This document shows, one piece after another, positions 13,401 to 27,120 of a DNA stretch of 64,000 bases. The notes below the pieces were generated by a model. It saw only the letters and a program-made list of their open reading frames with translations, did no database searches and was not told the origin of the DNA. This stretch comes from Cristatella mucedo (lineage: Eukaryota > Bryozoa > Phylactolaemata > Cristatellidae): positions 969,501 through 1,033,500 of the forward strand of contig WPIO01000135.1 of NCBI GenBank assembly GCA_009760855.2, in the 5' to 3' direction. Made by a program: the position numbers and the translations under genes. Within the stretch, counting starts at the first letter, position 1; every line of letters begins with the position of its first letter.

Positions 13401-16400
13401 TTCTCCAGATTGCAACCTTAGATAGAGTCTCTGCAGTTCCGCTGGATCTCTTAGAAGCGTTTGGTACTATTGATTACAAATTCCTTGAGCGCCTCTCGTC
13501 TTGCCTGGGCACCACTTGCCCCGAACTGCAGTGGTTAAGGATCTATCTCGGTGGGAGAGTCCAGAGCCAACATATGTCATCACGGGCAGTAATCATCAGA
13601 GGAAAGCAATCATTCGAGGAGCCACTAAAGTATGTGGTACCCCAGGGCTCTGTGCTTGGTTCAAATCTATTTTCAATTCATACTTTCTCACTTGCCCATT
13701 AATCGCCAAACACAATATAGGCTTTCACATCAAAGCCGTTGACATATAGCTGTGCCTACACTTTAGGGGGAAAAGTCCTCGAAGCATGGCCATCTCTGCT
13801 ATGCCTTAAATTAGTTCGGGTAATAAGAGAGTTTTCTACGATACTAGGTTATACTAAAGTTATACAAAGAATATGAAAATATTTATTGACAACCCGAAAA
13901 CAAACTCGTATGCTTTTTGAGTGTGTGCACTTAGTGTGACGTCGGCTCACCACACTACTGCATGCCCTCTCTTGTCTAGAAAGGAATAGAGGCCTCCAGC
14001 TTCTGCATTATTTCTTCTGCTGTAGCACATTCTGCTGAGCCAGAGTTTTACTGAAAGGATCGGCTCTGAGCCAAACACTTGGTCTCAGCTGCTTGTCGCT
14101 ATTGCTGCAGTCGTTTTATAGGGTTCAGATTGGGGCAACGGCTGCTGGAGCGGGGCTGCACCAGCACCAGACAAGGATTCGTCAAATAAGCCTGGCTTGT
14201 GTGATAGGGCGCTTACAGTTGTTACAAAACTCTGCAGCTGGGCATGTCTATAGTTAACGTTGCAGTTGCCACATCGTTGCACAACTTCTCACTGACCTGC
14301 ACTGGCTACTCATCGAGCGTCGTATCGACTTCAAGATTTTGTCTCTTACTTGTAGTTCCCTTCTTTCTCTTGCTCCAGCCTACCAATCTGACCTACTTTG
14401 CAATCAGGCCAGGCATCGTACCACCTGATCTTCTGATTCAGGTCGTTCAGCTGCGCCTCTAACCAACCTCAAATCTTTGATATTGTGCATTCATTTCGTG
14501 TGCTCGCTTAATTAGCCTGGAAGGCACTACTGCCTGTCATTTATTTAGCTACTCCCTTATTTGACGAAATTAAAAAAGAAGCTACGCAGAGTTTATTTGG
14601 CGTTTGCTGTGTCCATGTGAATTGTCTCCGTATGAATTGTGAGTGCTTACGCTAGCTGACTTTGTGCGTGTTATCACTAACCAATTGACCTGATTCTTTT
14701 AGAGCACATGCAAAGATCTTAGAAATAGATTTAGTTCTCCGAGGTTGCTATACGAATGTCTTATTATTATTTGCCATTTTTCACAGTTGTCACCAAATAC
14801 CTCTAGCACTGATTTCACAGTTTGAGTCGTAGTATGGTTTATATGGAGTATTACAATATTTTTTGCATTTTTAGGGGCATTGTGTGTCTGTTGACCTATC
14901 TGATGATGCAGACGAAGAAGCTGAACCCCGTGCTGGTAAGCTGCTCCTACAGCTAGACAGTGTGAGCTAGTATGACACGTTCATTCTGTATCGAAAAGGC
15001 TTCTGTTCGTCAGTAGAGCCTGTCATTAAATTTAATGTGCCGATTAAGCATTCGGTAGTACATAATCGTGAGGTGAGTAATCGAATGCAGCCTTTCTTAT
15101 TGACTAGACTGTGCTCTATTCTGGACGAAACATCTCTTTTGATGCTATTTCTTTACCTTGGCAATAGTGTGGTCATATTAATGAACTTTGCTTTGATCCC
15201 TCCCAGCCTTCGAGCACCTCGAATTCTCTCAACTCACTTGCAGCATGTATTGATGACATCCGCACATGGATGACAGCAAATTTTCTAAAACTAAACGATG
15301 ATAAAACTAACTTACTAGTTATGGGCAAACCCAGTGTGATCCAGAGATTGGAAAGGCTGACTCTCAAAATTGGCTCTGCCAGCATATCTCTTGTTGAATC
15401 AGCTCGAAATCTAGGTGTCATGTTCCAAAGTGACCTCTCGTTAGACGACCACATGAACTCCACAGTCAAGTCTACCTTCTTTCAGCTACATAGCATTGCT
15501 AAAATTCGGGCTTGTTTAGATAAGGATACCACGTCTAAGTTGGTCCATGCATTTGTGACATCCCGTCTTGACTTCTGTAACTTACTGCTTGCTGGCCTAC
15601 CAGCATGTGCAATCAGGTGATTACAGCTGGTGCAAAACTCTGCAGCTAGGCTTGTCTGTCTTGAGCATAGCAGTTGCCACATTACACCACTTCTCGCCGA
15701 CCTGCACTGGCTACCAGTCAAGCAGTGGATCGACTTCAAAGTTTTGTCGCTCACTTTTAGGTCCCTTCATTCTATGGCTCCAGCCTATCTCTCAGATCTA
15801 CTCCCCCACCAGGCCAAGCATCATACCACCTGCTTTTCGGAATCCAACAGTTTACCAATACCTCGTACAAACCTCGAATCCTTTGGAGACCGTGCAATTA
15901 GTTCCTATGCTCCCAAAGCCTGGAACTTCCTCCTGACTTGCGTCAGAACATCCCCTGACTTGACCACATTAAAAAAGAACCTAAAAACACGCCTATTTAG
16001 GACAGCATTTAGTGGGTCCCTATGATTCGTCCTTCATGTGCTTATGCATGCTGACACTGCATGCTGCCACTAACCACATTTACATGCTGACCCTGTGCAT
16101 GTCACCCCTAACCATTTTATTCATATCAAGCATGATATTACTCACGATTCAATCGCATTTCCCTTCGCAGCAAATGTAAAGCGCCTAGAAAGAGATTGAG
16201 TTCTCTGAGGGCACTTTATCAAGTGCATTTTTATTATTAATATTAATATTATTAACTGTCCAGCAGTAGTCCTCGTGTCTAGACTAGTCACGTACTAGCC
16301 AAACTGTCTATAATCAGAAATAGATCTTATGTCAGTTTGCTGTCTTACTTTCACCCTTCTGCATGAATCTTGAGGTGTAAACTCACCCGTATAATTATCT

Positions 16401-19400
16401 GTATTTAATACTTTTGTGTACTATCATGAGCTTTGTAATGCCGGAGACCAAGTCTGCAAAAGCCGGTTCAGGATCTTACGATTCTAATAGACTCGTACAT
16501 CTTACGTATTCCTCCTTCTGTACCTCATTCTCGATCGTGGTGAGGACAAGTGTTGAAGCTTGCCTGTTTTCGTCTAGTTTTCATTTTGGATGTGATTCCG
16601 AAATACGTGAAAATTATGGTATGCAAAATTACTTTTCATGACTGGTATGCAAATGGCTTTGTTTAAAAAACTGTGAATATAACATAATATAATCTTATTT
16701 GTGCCTTTACTGTTGATAGCCAACCTACTTGGACACCCTGAAGCCCCACTGCCATTCATATGCCAGTTCGTGTGTACAAGTTGGCAACCAATGACTTTGT
16801 CTATCATTGATGCCTGGCTATCTCAATATTGGGCACTAGGTACCAGAAAACAATCCTTTATCGATAAACATTGAATCAGCAAGCTGAGAGCTGCTGCCAA
16901 TTACAAGCTGCTCCATTGTTTTAACCTCTCCATGTTGGCTGCATTAAGATTCCAAGAGTACTGACACCCAGCACAAAAACAAGGTCACTCGCATGCCTGC
17001 TAGTAGGCAAGGTAACCTGAATTAATGTTGCTGTACAGTACAAGCCCAGACTCTTTAAGCTGTGCAATGGAATTACATTATTTACCAGTTGCTCTTATGA
17101 TGAATGCATCTAGCATATAGTATGATGTCTTAGTTTTGTGTTTGTGCATATAGGATCTTGATCGATCATTCACCAATCGTACTTTAAGTTGGCACCACTT
17201 TGCACTGGCTCATCAATTTGCTGTGTTGCGAGTCAGCTCAGGAGGCCTGGGTGTTTGCAACAGGCTTTGGGAGTCCTGAGAGACACAGCTGAGCCAGATT
17301 GTCTGAGCTTGCTTATGTGGGAGATGTGACCCAACGGGAGCCTTCTAGAAAGGAACAGGGAGCATGGCGATATCGGAAGCTAGAGCAAGTTGTCAAACCT
17401 AATATGTGATTGTTGTTTGGCATGCTTATACCACTGACCTTATTCTTTCGATGGTGGCTGCTGTTCAGAAGTTTCGACAGAGCAGGCTTGCAGTCTTTGC
17501 TCATTGACCCGGCTCCAGTATGAGTGTTGACGTCTTGAAGCCAGTTGCAGATCGAGGCTGGCGCCTCACTCTGGATCACGCTTTGAGAAATCCCACCGGG
17601 CATCCGGATCTGAAGCAGCCTGTTTGGGTGGCGAAGGAAGACTTGGAGGCTGACATTAGCCGGTTTCCAACTGCCAAGCTGCATTATGCCCCGGCCTCTA
17701 GCCATGTGTGCTGTCCTAGTTATAGGGGAGTAATGCCTGACCATGGAAGTTGGAATGGACAAGTCTTAGAGGCATGGTTCAGCAAGGCAAGTTGTTAGTC
17801 CCACCTCTCTGTGGGCATCTCCACAGCAAAGGCTATTATTGAATTTTTTCTCTATCCACTGTAATCACGTCGTCCTGTTTTACTCCACGGAGCGGCAGCA
17901 CCTGGACTGCCACTAAAAGCTTGCTGCTGTACAAGATCGGTTTGTCGATTGGTTACATGTATTCTTTTTTTGGGAAAGGCAAATGGCCGTGGTTTGCTGC
18001 CCGATGAGGATCCTGTTTTCTTGTCAAAAATACTTGTAATTTAGTTAGACCAAGCTCACTGCAAAACGTGTTGCAAGACACAGAGTAGTCTAATAATGTA
18101 CTATTTATCTGAAAATTGACCGGTTTGAGCTTTTGATAATCACTTGGTCATCACCGTATAATTACAGAATAAATGTTGGTACACAACGTTTTGTAACATC
18201 TTTAACTTGCCTCCGGTGGGTGTAATAAGCTGTTGCAAGGGCAGCATTGCCAACAATTAGTGCATGCTTACAAAGTGTAAGAAGGCCTATTAAAAATTAA
18301 AATTAGTTTGCATGTTTGTGAATTATGATGTCACATCTAAGCTACTGCAATTCTCATTATTCAGGACTGCCCGCCTGTGCCCTTAATCAGCTGTAACTAG
18401 AGCAAAACTCAGCAGCTAGTCTGGTCGGTCGTCAGCAGCATATCTTATCACACCAGTTCTGACTGAGATTCACATGTAGCATCGCATCGGCTTTATCAAG
18501 CATTGAGTCGGCTTTGTTCGGAACCTGGTTCTCTGGCCTATAGGCCGCTTCATTCGCTTTCACCAGCTAACTGTTCAACATACTTGCTCCTCCAGTCACG
18601 TGCTGTCACACCTCATGCCCCTCGGATTCCTATCGGATCATTGTTCCTCTCGCTAAATTAAAATCTGTGATTGTATCATCAGTTCACATGCACCGAAAGT
18701 TTGGTTCTCACTTCCGGCTTCCCCCACCGCCTGTATCAACTTTCCATCATTCAAGACAGCGCTAAAGATCTGTTTCCTTTAGCTTTACTTGCTTCCCCAA
18801 TGCACTTGTCTTTTTCCTATGCGCTTTTTATGCATACCTTTGCATGAATTAGTGCATGTTACAAGCCAGTGTCCTACTAACCAGTTATTGTTTCTCTTAT
18901 AGGGATCCGGAAAGAGCCAGAATCAAGCTTTGATTCCCTATCATGCTATTCAAAAGACTAAATATTGTTAATTATAATTACTTTTGCTGTAGAATCATAG
19001 CAGTGGCTAGTGTGGGTGGAAGCAGAGGTTGGTCCTGGTGGAGGCAGTGGCCATAAGTGTGCGTTCTTTTATGCCACTTAGTTTTTTCGACTTAGCAAGC
19101 AAACCTGATTGGGATGAAACTGTGATCCAGAGCAAATCAGCTCTTGCAGATTATACTAATTTCAATGCGAAACAGCTTTCACGCTCGTGCACAGCCTGCA
19201 GAGAGTGCTACAAATAATGGCATCCAACTGTGTTAAAGCACGAAACACGGAATGTAGATAATAATAATAATATTGCACTTGATAAAGCGCCCTCAGAGAA
19301 CTTAATCTCTTTCTAGGCGCTTTACATTTGCTGCAAAGTGATACGCAATAGAATATAAGCACGAGCTTTTCGATTTTTTTAAGCAGCTGATAGAATGCCA

Positions 19401-22400
19401 AACTGAAGGACACGACGGTATCAATTTTAGCAAATGCAGATTGCGAATCACTAGGCGAGGCAAACAAGGTTCACCGAAAAGACAGCAGTCTTTTAGTAGC
19501 TTGTGAGGCAAACAAGGTTCACTGAAAGACAGCAGTCTTTCAGTAGCTTGTCACGAACATGCAGGTGTGAACAGTGGTAGCTCTTATTTTTTGCTTTGCA
19601 GTGCTGCTGGGCTTGAGCGCGAGAACCTGCAGACGAAAGCCTCCAACACAAAGAGAGGGGCAAGAGTCAGATTTAAAAGCCGGCGCTGTAAGGTGACATA
19701 GCTGTAAATGTAAAGGATGAAAATCAATTCATGTTCATTCTGATTCAAGTCTATTGGAGCATGTTGATCCGTTGTTGTCACCTCTCTAGTAGCCCAAAGA
19801 TCTGTCGCCCGATCGGGAATGGAACTGCTAGAGTTCCTTGATTAGCATATGATGGCAGCTTCGCTGTAATGCTAGTGCACGTCGGTAAATGGCTTGGTCC
19901 AGCGGTTAAGATGCTCGCCCCGACCAAGGTCTGGCTGAGTTCGTGGGCTCGAGCCCCGAGGCATATGTGAAGCACATGAACAGAGATTAAGTTTTCTTGG
20001 GTTGCTATAGAAATGAGTTATATATATTATATATGGTCTTCGGTTAAAGCCCAGGGGTAAGATGCTTGCACCTCACGACCCAGGACGTGGGTTCGATTCC
20101 TGAAGCAGGCAATCCTGTATTTCCATCTGCATGCGACGATGGCCTGTAAGGCTTTTCTGCTGTTATATAAATTTGGCTGTGCGATTAGCATCTTTTACTT
20201 TCTTGATTTTGAAGAAACTAACAGGTAAACATCTCAATACTGTGGCTCACTTCTGTTGCCTTGGTGTCTTCACTACAGATATTGAAATAGATGCAAAATG
20301 GGAAGAGTTCTCAAGTTTAACATCCTTGTCACTGCATTCTTAGATCATGCATGGCAATACTTGCCAATATGTTCAGTTTTGGAAGATTATATGTCCATGT
20401 TTTTCATAGTCGTCAAGAAAGAAGTCTCATTTGAGGGTGAAGATTCTGCAAGTGGGTCATCTGATGACTCTCCGAAGGCATGTGCTTTGCCTAGTAGCAG
20501 TGCTGATGATGCAGTCAGCTGCAGACCTCTCGTCTATGGTATGTAACCTGTACCTCATCCCACTTGCCGGTATAATTATTAAGTAGTATCTACCTCCTTC
20601 TACTTGCAGGTATGAACGTGAATAATTTGAATCTGCAGTCAAGCAGATGCTGTTTTCAAAATTTTAATGTAAATCTGCTAATACCTAGAATTTTCTGTTA
20701 GTGAGCACTTTTTGATGTTTACCCGGACCTGTTGTGATGAACTCGACATTGAACCGACTGCTGCTCACCTTCATGCCAGCTTTGTCTTGCTGTTGCTTCC
20801 AACTTGCTTGTTGAGGTGCAGCCCATCTTGGGTCTACATGGCAGTAGATGTTACTCCTCCTTGACGAAAGTCCTCTGGCTTGCAATAAATTGCCAGTTTC
20901 TGATTCAGCGCTTGCATTCGCAAGGCTGATGTAGTGCATTTATTTGTCTAGCCGATACATCTTCCTGTAACTAAATAGCTATGCGCTCTGCTTCGATAGC
21001 AGGACAGTAGCCGACTTCCGATGTTTTAATATTGGTTATTGTTTATTTTTATGTCAGCCGAGGATGCAGCAGCATGCCTGCAGGCCGTTAAGCAACAGAG
21101 AGTCGTCCTGCCTAACATTTACTCCACTCGTGACCAAGAAGAGGTTCGGAAACAGGATATGAAACAGCGAGCCACCTTTCGTCGACTCTTTATGGACATC
21201 GAGCGGCAGCAAGTAAAGGAGTTTTCTCGACAGCGGGAGCATCAAGAACGCATTGAAAGGTAGTTTTTTTGTTCGCGTCGTGTGATTAGCAGCAGTTTGT
21301 GGATTAGCTGCTGCTTTTGGTCTCTGACCGATAATGTATAAAATTTTATTAGATGCTGGCCAAGACTTGGAAGTAAATGCATGGCCACATCAGTTGCAGA
21401 GTGCTGCTGATAGAGACTTACTGATTAACAGCCGTCGCTTAGAGAGTGACTGTCATGTTAGGTTTATTATCGCTATTCTTGCTTGCACTTAGCAGGGTAT
21501 TTTAAATGCAATACATCGTATCTTGCAGCACCTCAGACCTTGCAGCTTACACATAACGATTGCCTTAGGGTCGGCATGTATAAGACTTTTGATTAGCTGT
21601 TGGAAACTCATTGATCATGGCTTATAAGCAAAGTAACTGATGCAATGACTAATAACTGGAAATCTGTGCAATAAATGAGACCCTGCCGACTAGTGTAATT
21701 GATCAATAGCATGCTGATTCGCTGTTTGGATTCATATGTGATTCATATATTCTTAGCCTCGATTGTGTCATTCTTAATTAGCCAGAAGCCCGAGCTCTTA
21801 TGGTGCTAAAGATTCATGCCACTATGCGATTGACAATCCAGTCATTTATTAGCCAAGTTAGTAAGAGAAGACATGGGAGACCGTTGTCGTGGCACGTGGC
21901 GATCGATGACTCTGCCGTGGCCACTGCACCGCACATCCTGATCCTCCCACCCCACCGATGCTTTTCTAGCATACGACGCAGCAAAGAGGAAGAGAGGCAG
22001 CGCCAGGAGAAGCTGGCCATGTCCGAGTGGCTGAGAGGATCTGGCGGTGGCAGTAGCGAGCATGGCCGGTCAGCAGGACATAGTCGGTCTCCGGCCTTGC
22101 TGGAGGCACAGCTACAGCAGGCGCAGGAGCAGGCCAGGCGTGCTCGCAAGGCACTCGAAAGCAAGCGGTGAGTGAAGCTCTCACTTGCGGCTTTCAACGT
22201 CGACTTTTAGCTCGGCCAGCGATGTGATAGCAGTCAGCTCTTCTACCCCGAGAATGTCAGGGGTGGGATGAGATTGCCAGAAACGGCTTTTGAAACTGAC
22301 GTTCAACCAACGAGACATTGCGTGTAAGAGCAGTGATTACCATTTCGACTGCCCGATGCTATTTTCCTTGGTGGCTGCCCGGTTAGTGGCAATGCCGACC

Positions 22401-23455
22401 TGAGAATTTTCGGCTCGACTTTTTTTCTGTCTCCTCGGCTTGCAGATATCTAGCTGCTCTGAGGGAGACTCTGCACGAGAAGGCTGATCGTCTGGGTCTG
22501 GAGCTGCCGCCGCTGTGCTTATGCAGCCCCAGCCCGTGGGACACTCATCCCGATGCCTGTGCCAACAACTGCGTTTTCTACAAGAACCCGCGAGGTAAGA
22601 AGCGATTGCTGCTACAGCTTGACTCTTCTGTGTGTTAGCTTCGGCAGTAGCTTCCCTACTATTAGGAATGAGACTGTTGGTGTTGTTTTGTCGTCCATTT
22701 TTATTGGCTGTGATTTCATTTCTCATCTAGCGCTACCCAGCACCTGAGCATCCAACTCTTATTTGCAACCTCGTGTTTGCTTACAATTTCAAGGTCGACC
22801 TCACCTGCATTTATGTGGTTGGCATATCATGAACTATTTTGTATGGGTTTATTTTATTAACCTTAGTGTGAGATACACAGTTGAGATTGTTGTATACTGC
22901 CATAAATAAATGTAAATACAATTTATGTGTATAGCATGCTAGGAAAACTTATGTGAAGCTGCAGGGCTCGAGCCCACAGTATTGATCGTCAAAGGTGAGT
23001 ACATTACATATGGGTCAAATCAGACTCGTATGATTACTTTTGCATGTTAGGACATTTGCGCACCAGTCCTATATGATGCAGAACATCAGCCCTTACATGA
23101 TTGTGATTGCAAGCCTCGTCTGCTCGGTAGCAGTTTCCGAAGAGCCTCCCTCTACTGCTCATCAATTCCGTCGTCTTCTTTGCATGCTTTTCGGGATTGC
23201 AATGTGTAAGTTAAATGTTATACTGTACATCATGTGTATATAAGTGGCACAATACACAATCTGTAACGTTTAGTAGCATTTTATGTTCATCGTCATTTCA
23301 TCTGTGTACTTGGTCCTCGATGTGGCAGCTGAATCCGTATTTTAGCCACTGCTTTTCAAGGACTGAGGTGTTGCTTGTGCATTAGAGCATTAGCACCTGC
23401 ATCTTTGGACGACTCGGAAAGGTGTTCTAATACGATCTACTCTCTCTCTCACACA

Positions 23456-23525
<70 letters not shown>

Positions 23526-26500
23526 TCCATCCATCCCTCTCTCTCTCTCTCTTCTCTCTCTTTGGTATACTGTAATTAAAATTGCTGCCACAGTGTAAGC
23601 ATGGTTTTTTGCTCATTGATCAAAGCACCTAGAAAGAGATTGAGTTTTCTGAGGGTGCTTTATCAAGTGTATTATTATTATTGATTCCCGATGGTAAAAG
23701 GCCATGCTAAATCACTTACTTTCACTGGTCTCCTTTCTTTTATTGCCCATGGGCACGTATATGAGCCCAAACTGGAGTTGCTCATGAAGTAGTAACAAAA
23801 GATCGGAGAAGGCGGCTGCACCTGTTGGATCAGCAGCAAATAGTTGGGCAGTCACTCATTATTATTCATATAAAGTTGGACTTTGCAAATTGGACTTTGC
23901 TTGTTTTGTTTCAGTGTATGCAGCTGCTCTACAAAATCTGGTTTCGTCGTCGTGTGAGGCAACCTAACTGTAGTCAACCTGCTGCATTCGTGACTTCCCT
24001 ATTTGTCGACTGCTGTTACTTCATGTGCATGGCCACACCTACTCAGGCGAATGCCGTGTATTACTCAGCTCTTCCGGTTCTTAACTGAAAAGACAGCAGC
24101 ATACTATCGTGTAGCATTACCTCCTACACTGCAACAACTTGGAATCAAGACCTGAGTGGAGCAGCCTTGGACAAAAAGATTGGCTTCACCAGCCATGTTG
24201 TTTACCCCCCCCCCTTTTTTTCTGGCCTCACTCATCCGATGGGCAGGTTGATTTCGATCAATTTTTGATCAGTTTCTACAGGTTCACGTCAACTACTGGT
24301 TGCCTTGCCAATATTTTGCTGCTCTACATCCGTCTCTGAGTAGCAAGCGTGCTGAATTTTGTTACTAGGAGCATGTTGTTTGTGTCAGGCTGTTTCTAAT
24401 TTGTAAGAGTCATAGGTTAAGTGTGATCTGGTAGTTACACAGTTGGACAAGATTATTGGCAGTGTCTCGTGTCTTGTATCTATATTTGGGGATGCCTAAG
24501 CAGTTGTGATTTCTATTAAAACAGACCAAACCAGCCGGAAGTTGTCTGTAATTGCAAACGCCAGTACTGAGCCCAATTTTTTGATTTTCTGCTGGCAAAG
24601 GTGTGCCAATTCAATAATGCCTCGTGGCCTGAATGCTTGCCGTGCTACGTCGGTCCATGGACACTTTAAAGTAAGTAGCCGATTTTAGGGACCGAAATAA
24701 GCCGCAGTGCACTTTTGTAAAGTTCGGGAAATAATGTTGCCCTTCATTAACATTTATAGAGCAGCCGCTATCTTTCTCCATGACTTCTTGATTAAGCTAT
24801 GACTTATCGAGAGGTGTTTTCAGAAAACTACTCAGTCCTATGCAATAGTTTAATTTAGCCAGCAAGTTACTATGAAAGTTACAACCAAATACTCTTGATT
24901 TAGGTAATGTGATCTCAAAACCATTATGTGATATTTTAGGGATTGGAATTCCATAATTAAGAATACATAGTAGATAGCAGCACAACGCTGTTCCCTTTAC
25001 TATTTTGTTTCAGTTGATCTCTAAAGAATAAGTGTATTGACCATTTAAATATATGTGAAAAGTAAAGTATCATTTGGCCAGTTGGTGTACTTTGTTCTAC
25101 CTTACCGAATGAGTGTACCTTTGAAATTTCAAGTGACTGACAGTATAATTCGTTAGCCTTCATTTAACATTAAACAAGATTTTAATTTTGATTCTCTAGT
25201 CTGCACAGGCGCTACAACTTAGACCAGCCACAAGACAGGTGTAATGGCTTCTCTGGATAAGGAAGTTACAAAGTCTTCAAATCGGCTATCTTTCGACCAA
25301 TCCTTAGAAAATCTGGATTGGATTGAGAGGTCCTAGCAAACAAGCTATCGCCCAGGTCTTCCTTCGTCTTTTTTATCCAAGATTTTCCGAGAGATTGTCG
25401 CTAAGCAGCTTTTAGAAAGCATTGAAAAAGAATGAATTGTAAGAAAATTTCAGTAGGGATTTAAGCGACGTCGCTCCACCGACACTACTCACCTAGATAT
25501 GACCAGCTACGTCCTAAAAAGCAGCGATGATGGTAATTTTACTGTCCTTGTCCTGCTCGATCAATAAATTTCGTTATTCTCTCGATCACGATATCCATTT
25601 CAATGATTGAGCACAAAGATCGATCTAGAAGACGAGTTACTGGCATCATTCAATATGTACTTGTACGATGGATTCAATCCGGGTCGCGTGGTCACGTCTA
25701 TTCCAGCAGACTACTCACATGTAGAGCTTCACAAGGGTCCGATCTCTCTCCTTCGATGTTCCCCATTTATACTGAGCCTCTGGGAAAAGTGATTCGGACC
25801 CAAGAGATTGGTTATCATCTCACTGCTGACGATGCCTAGCTGTATATGTCATCTAAACCATCGGAATCTGCTGGGGTGACTGATAAACTGAATGCTTGCC
25901 TTGCAAACATTCAATATAGGACGTCTGCCACTTTCTCTTTGCCAGATCTCATTATCGAGCTTCTTGTTGTGTGCTATGCAAAGCTCTTTGGCTCTCCTCT
26001 TTTTTTTTTACTGTGCCCATGAATAAGTTGTTGCATATATTGTTGCTGTCAACACATGTATTGTACATATGATGGTGTATACGTTTACTCAGTGAAAAAT
26101 TCACGTGGTTTCAGACAGCGGCTTGCCAAAATCCCGAGCGCAATTGCATTCTTCCTTCGAATCCCTCAAATACAGATAACTACAGCTACCTGTATGTGAG
26201 CCTGTATGCGCACACCTAAGCGAGGCTGGCATGAGCTGCGTTTACACGGCAGACTTTTCTCCGGACAGACGCAGACTTTCCTCCTAGTTAGGACGTTACA
26301 AACAGTTTAGTCCTGCCAACGACAGATTGTACGGCTGTGAGGGTGTATAGTCCTAAGAAATGCTCCCAGTTACGGGTTTGTCGGTGGATTTGATAAGCAG
26401 ACACACGGAGTATGCTATGTAGAGAAGGCTGAAGCATTGGCTACAATGCGTAAACATTCTATATTCCAGGACTTGCTCTGAACGCCTCAATATAACTCGA

Positions 26501-27044
26501 GCCTAAGAACGTCAACCATGTTATTTTGGCCATGATGTGGACTTGATGAGCCCCGGGGTTTTGATTGGTCGACTGGACCAGAAAGTTGAGACCGATTTCC
26601 CTTCTGATGAGTCTTTAACTTGGCTCGGCTGGTTTGGTCCAGCAGCTAAGGTGTCCGTCCCGACCAATGTCTGGCTGAGGTCGATGGGTCGAGCCCCGTG
26701 GCATATGTGAAGCGCCTGAATAGAGGTAAAGTTCTCTTGGGGCGCTATACAAATTATTTATATATTGTTACTATTTTTGGCTCATACCCCAGGACGTTGT
26801 GCCGTATGATGACGTAGTAGCCCAAATCTGCGGGAAAGTCTGTCGTGTAAACGCAGCCTTTTTATTGAGGCTCGGGCACGCGATAGCAGAGCGACGAAGA
26901 GCGAAGTCCCAACAAGCGAGTGTTGACGGTTATATTGTGTCGTATGCAGGCAACACAAGTGAGCGAGCGTACATATGGATGTAGCAGTAGAAGCCGTCGC
27001 GTAAGCAGCCCCGGAGCGCCAGTAGAAAAGAGTAAGAGAAAAGG

Positions 27045-27120
<76 letters not shown>

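Noticed and set aside
17313-17798. Overlapping 149- and 92-codon frames on opposite strands
   Set aside because: No recognisable domain, conflicting strands, and surrounded by repeat-like intron DNA.
23375-23575. Leu-Ser repeat protein
   Set aside because: Translation of a CT microsatellite. The same applies at 8376-8775, 46117-46410 and 57139-57520.
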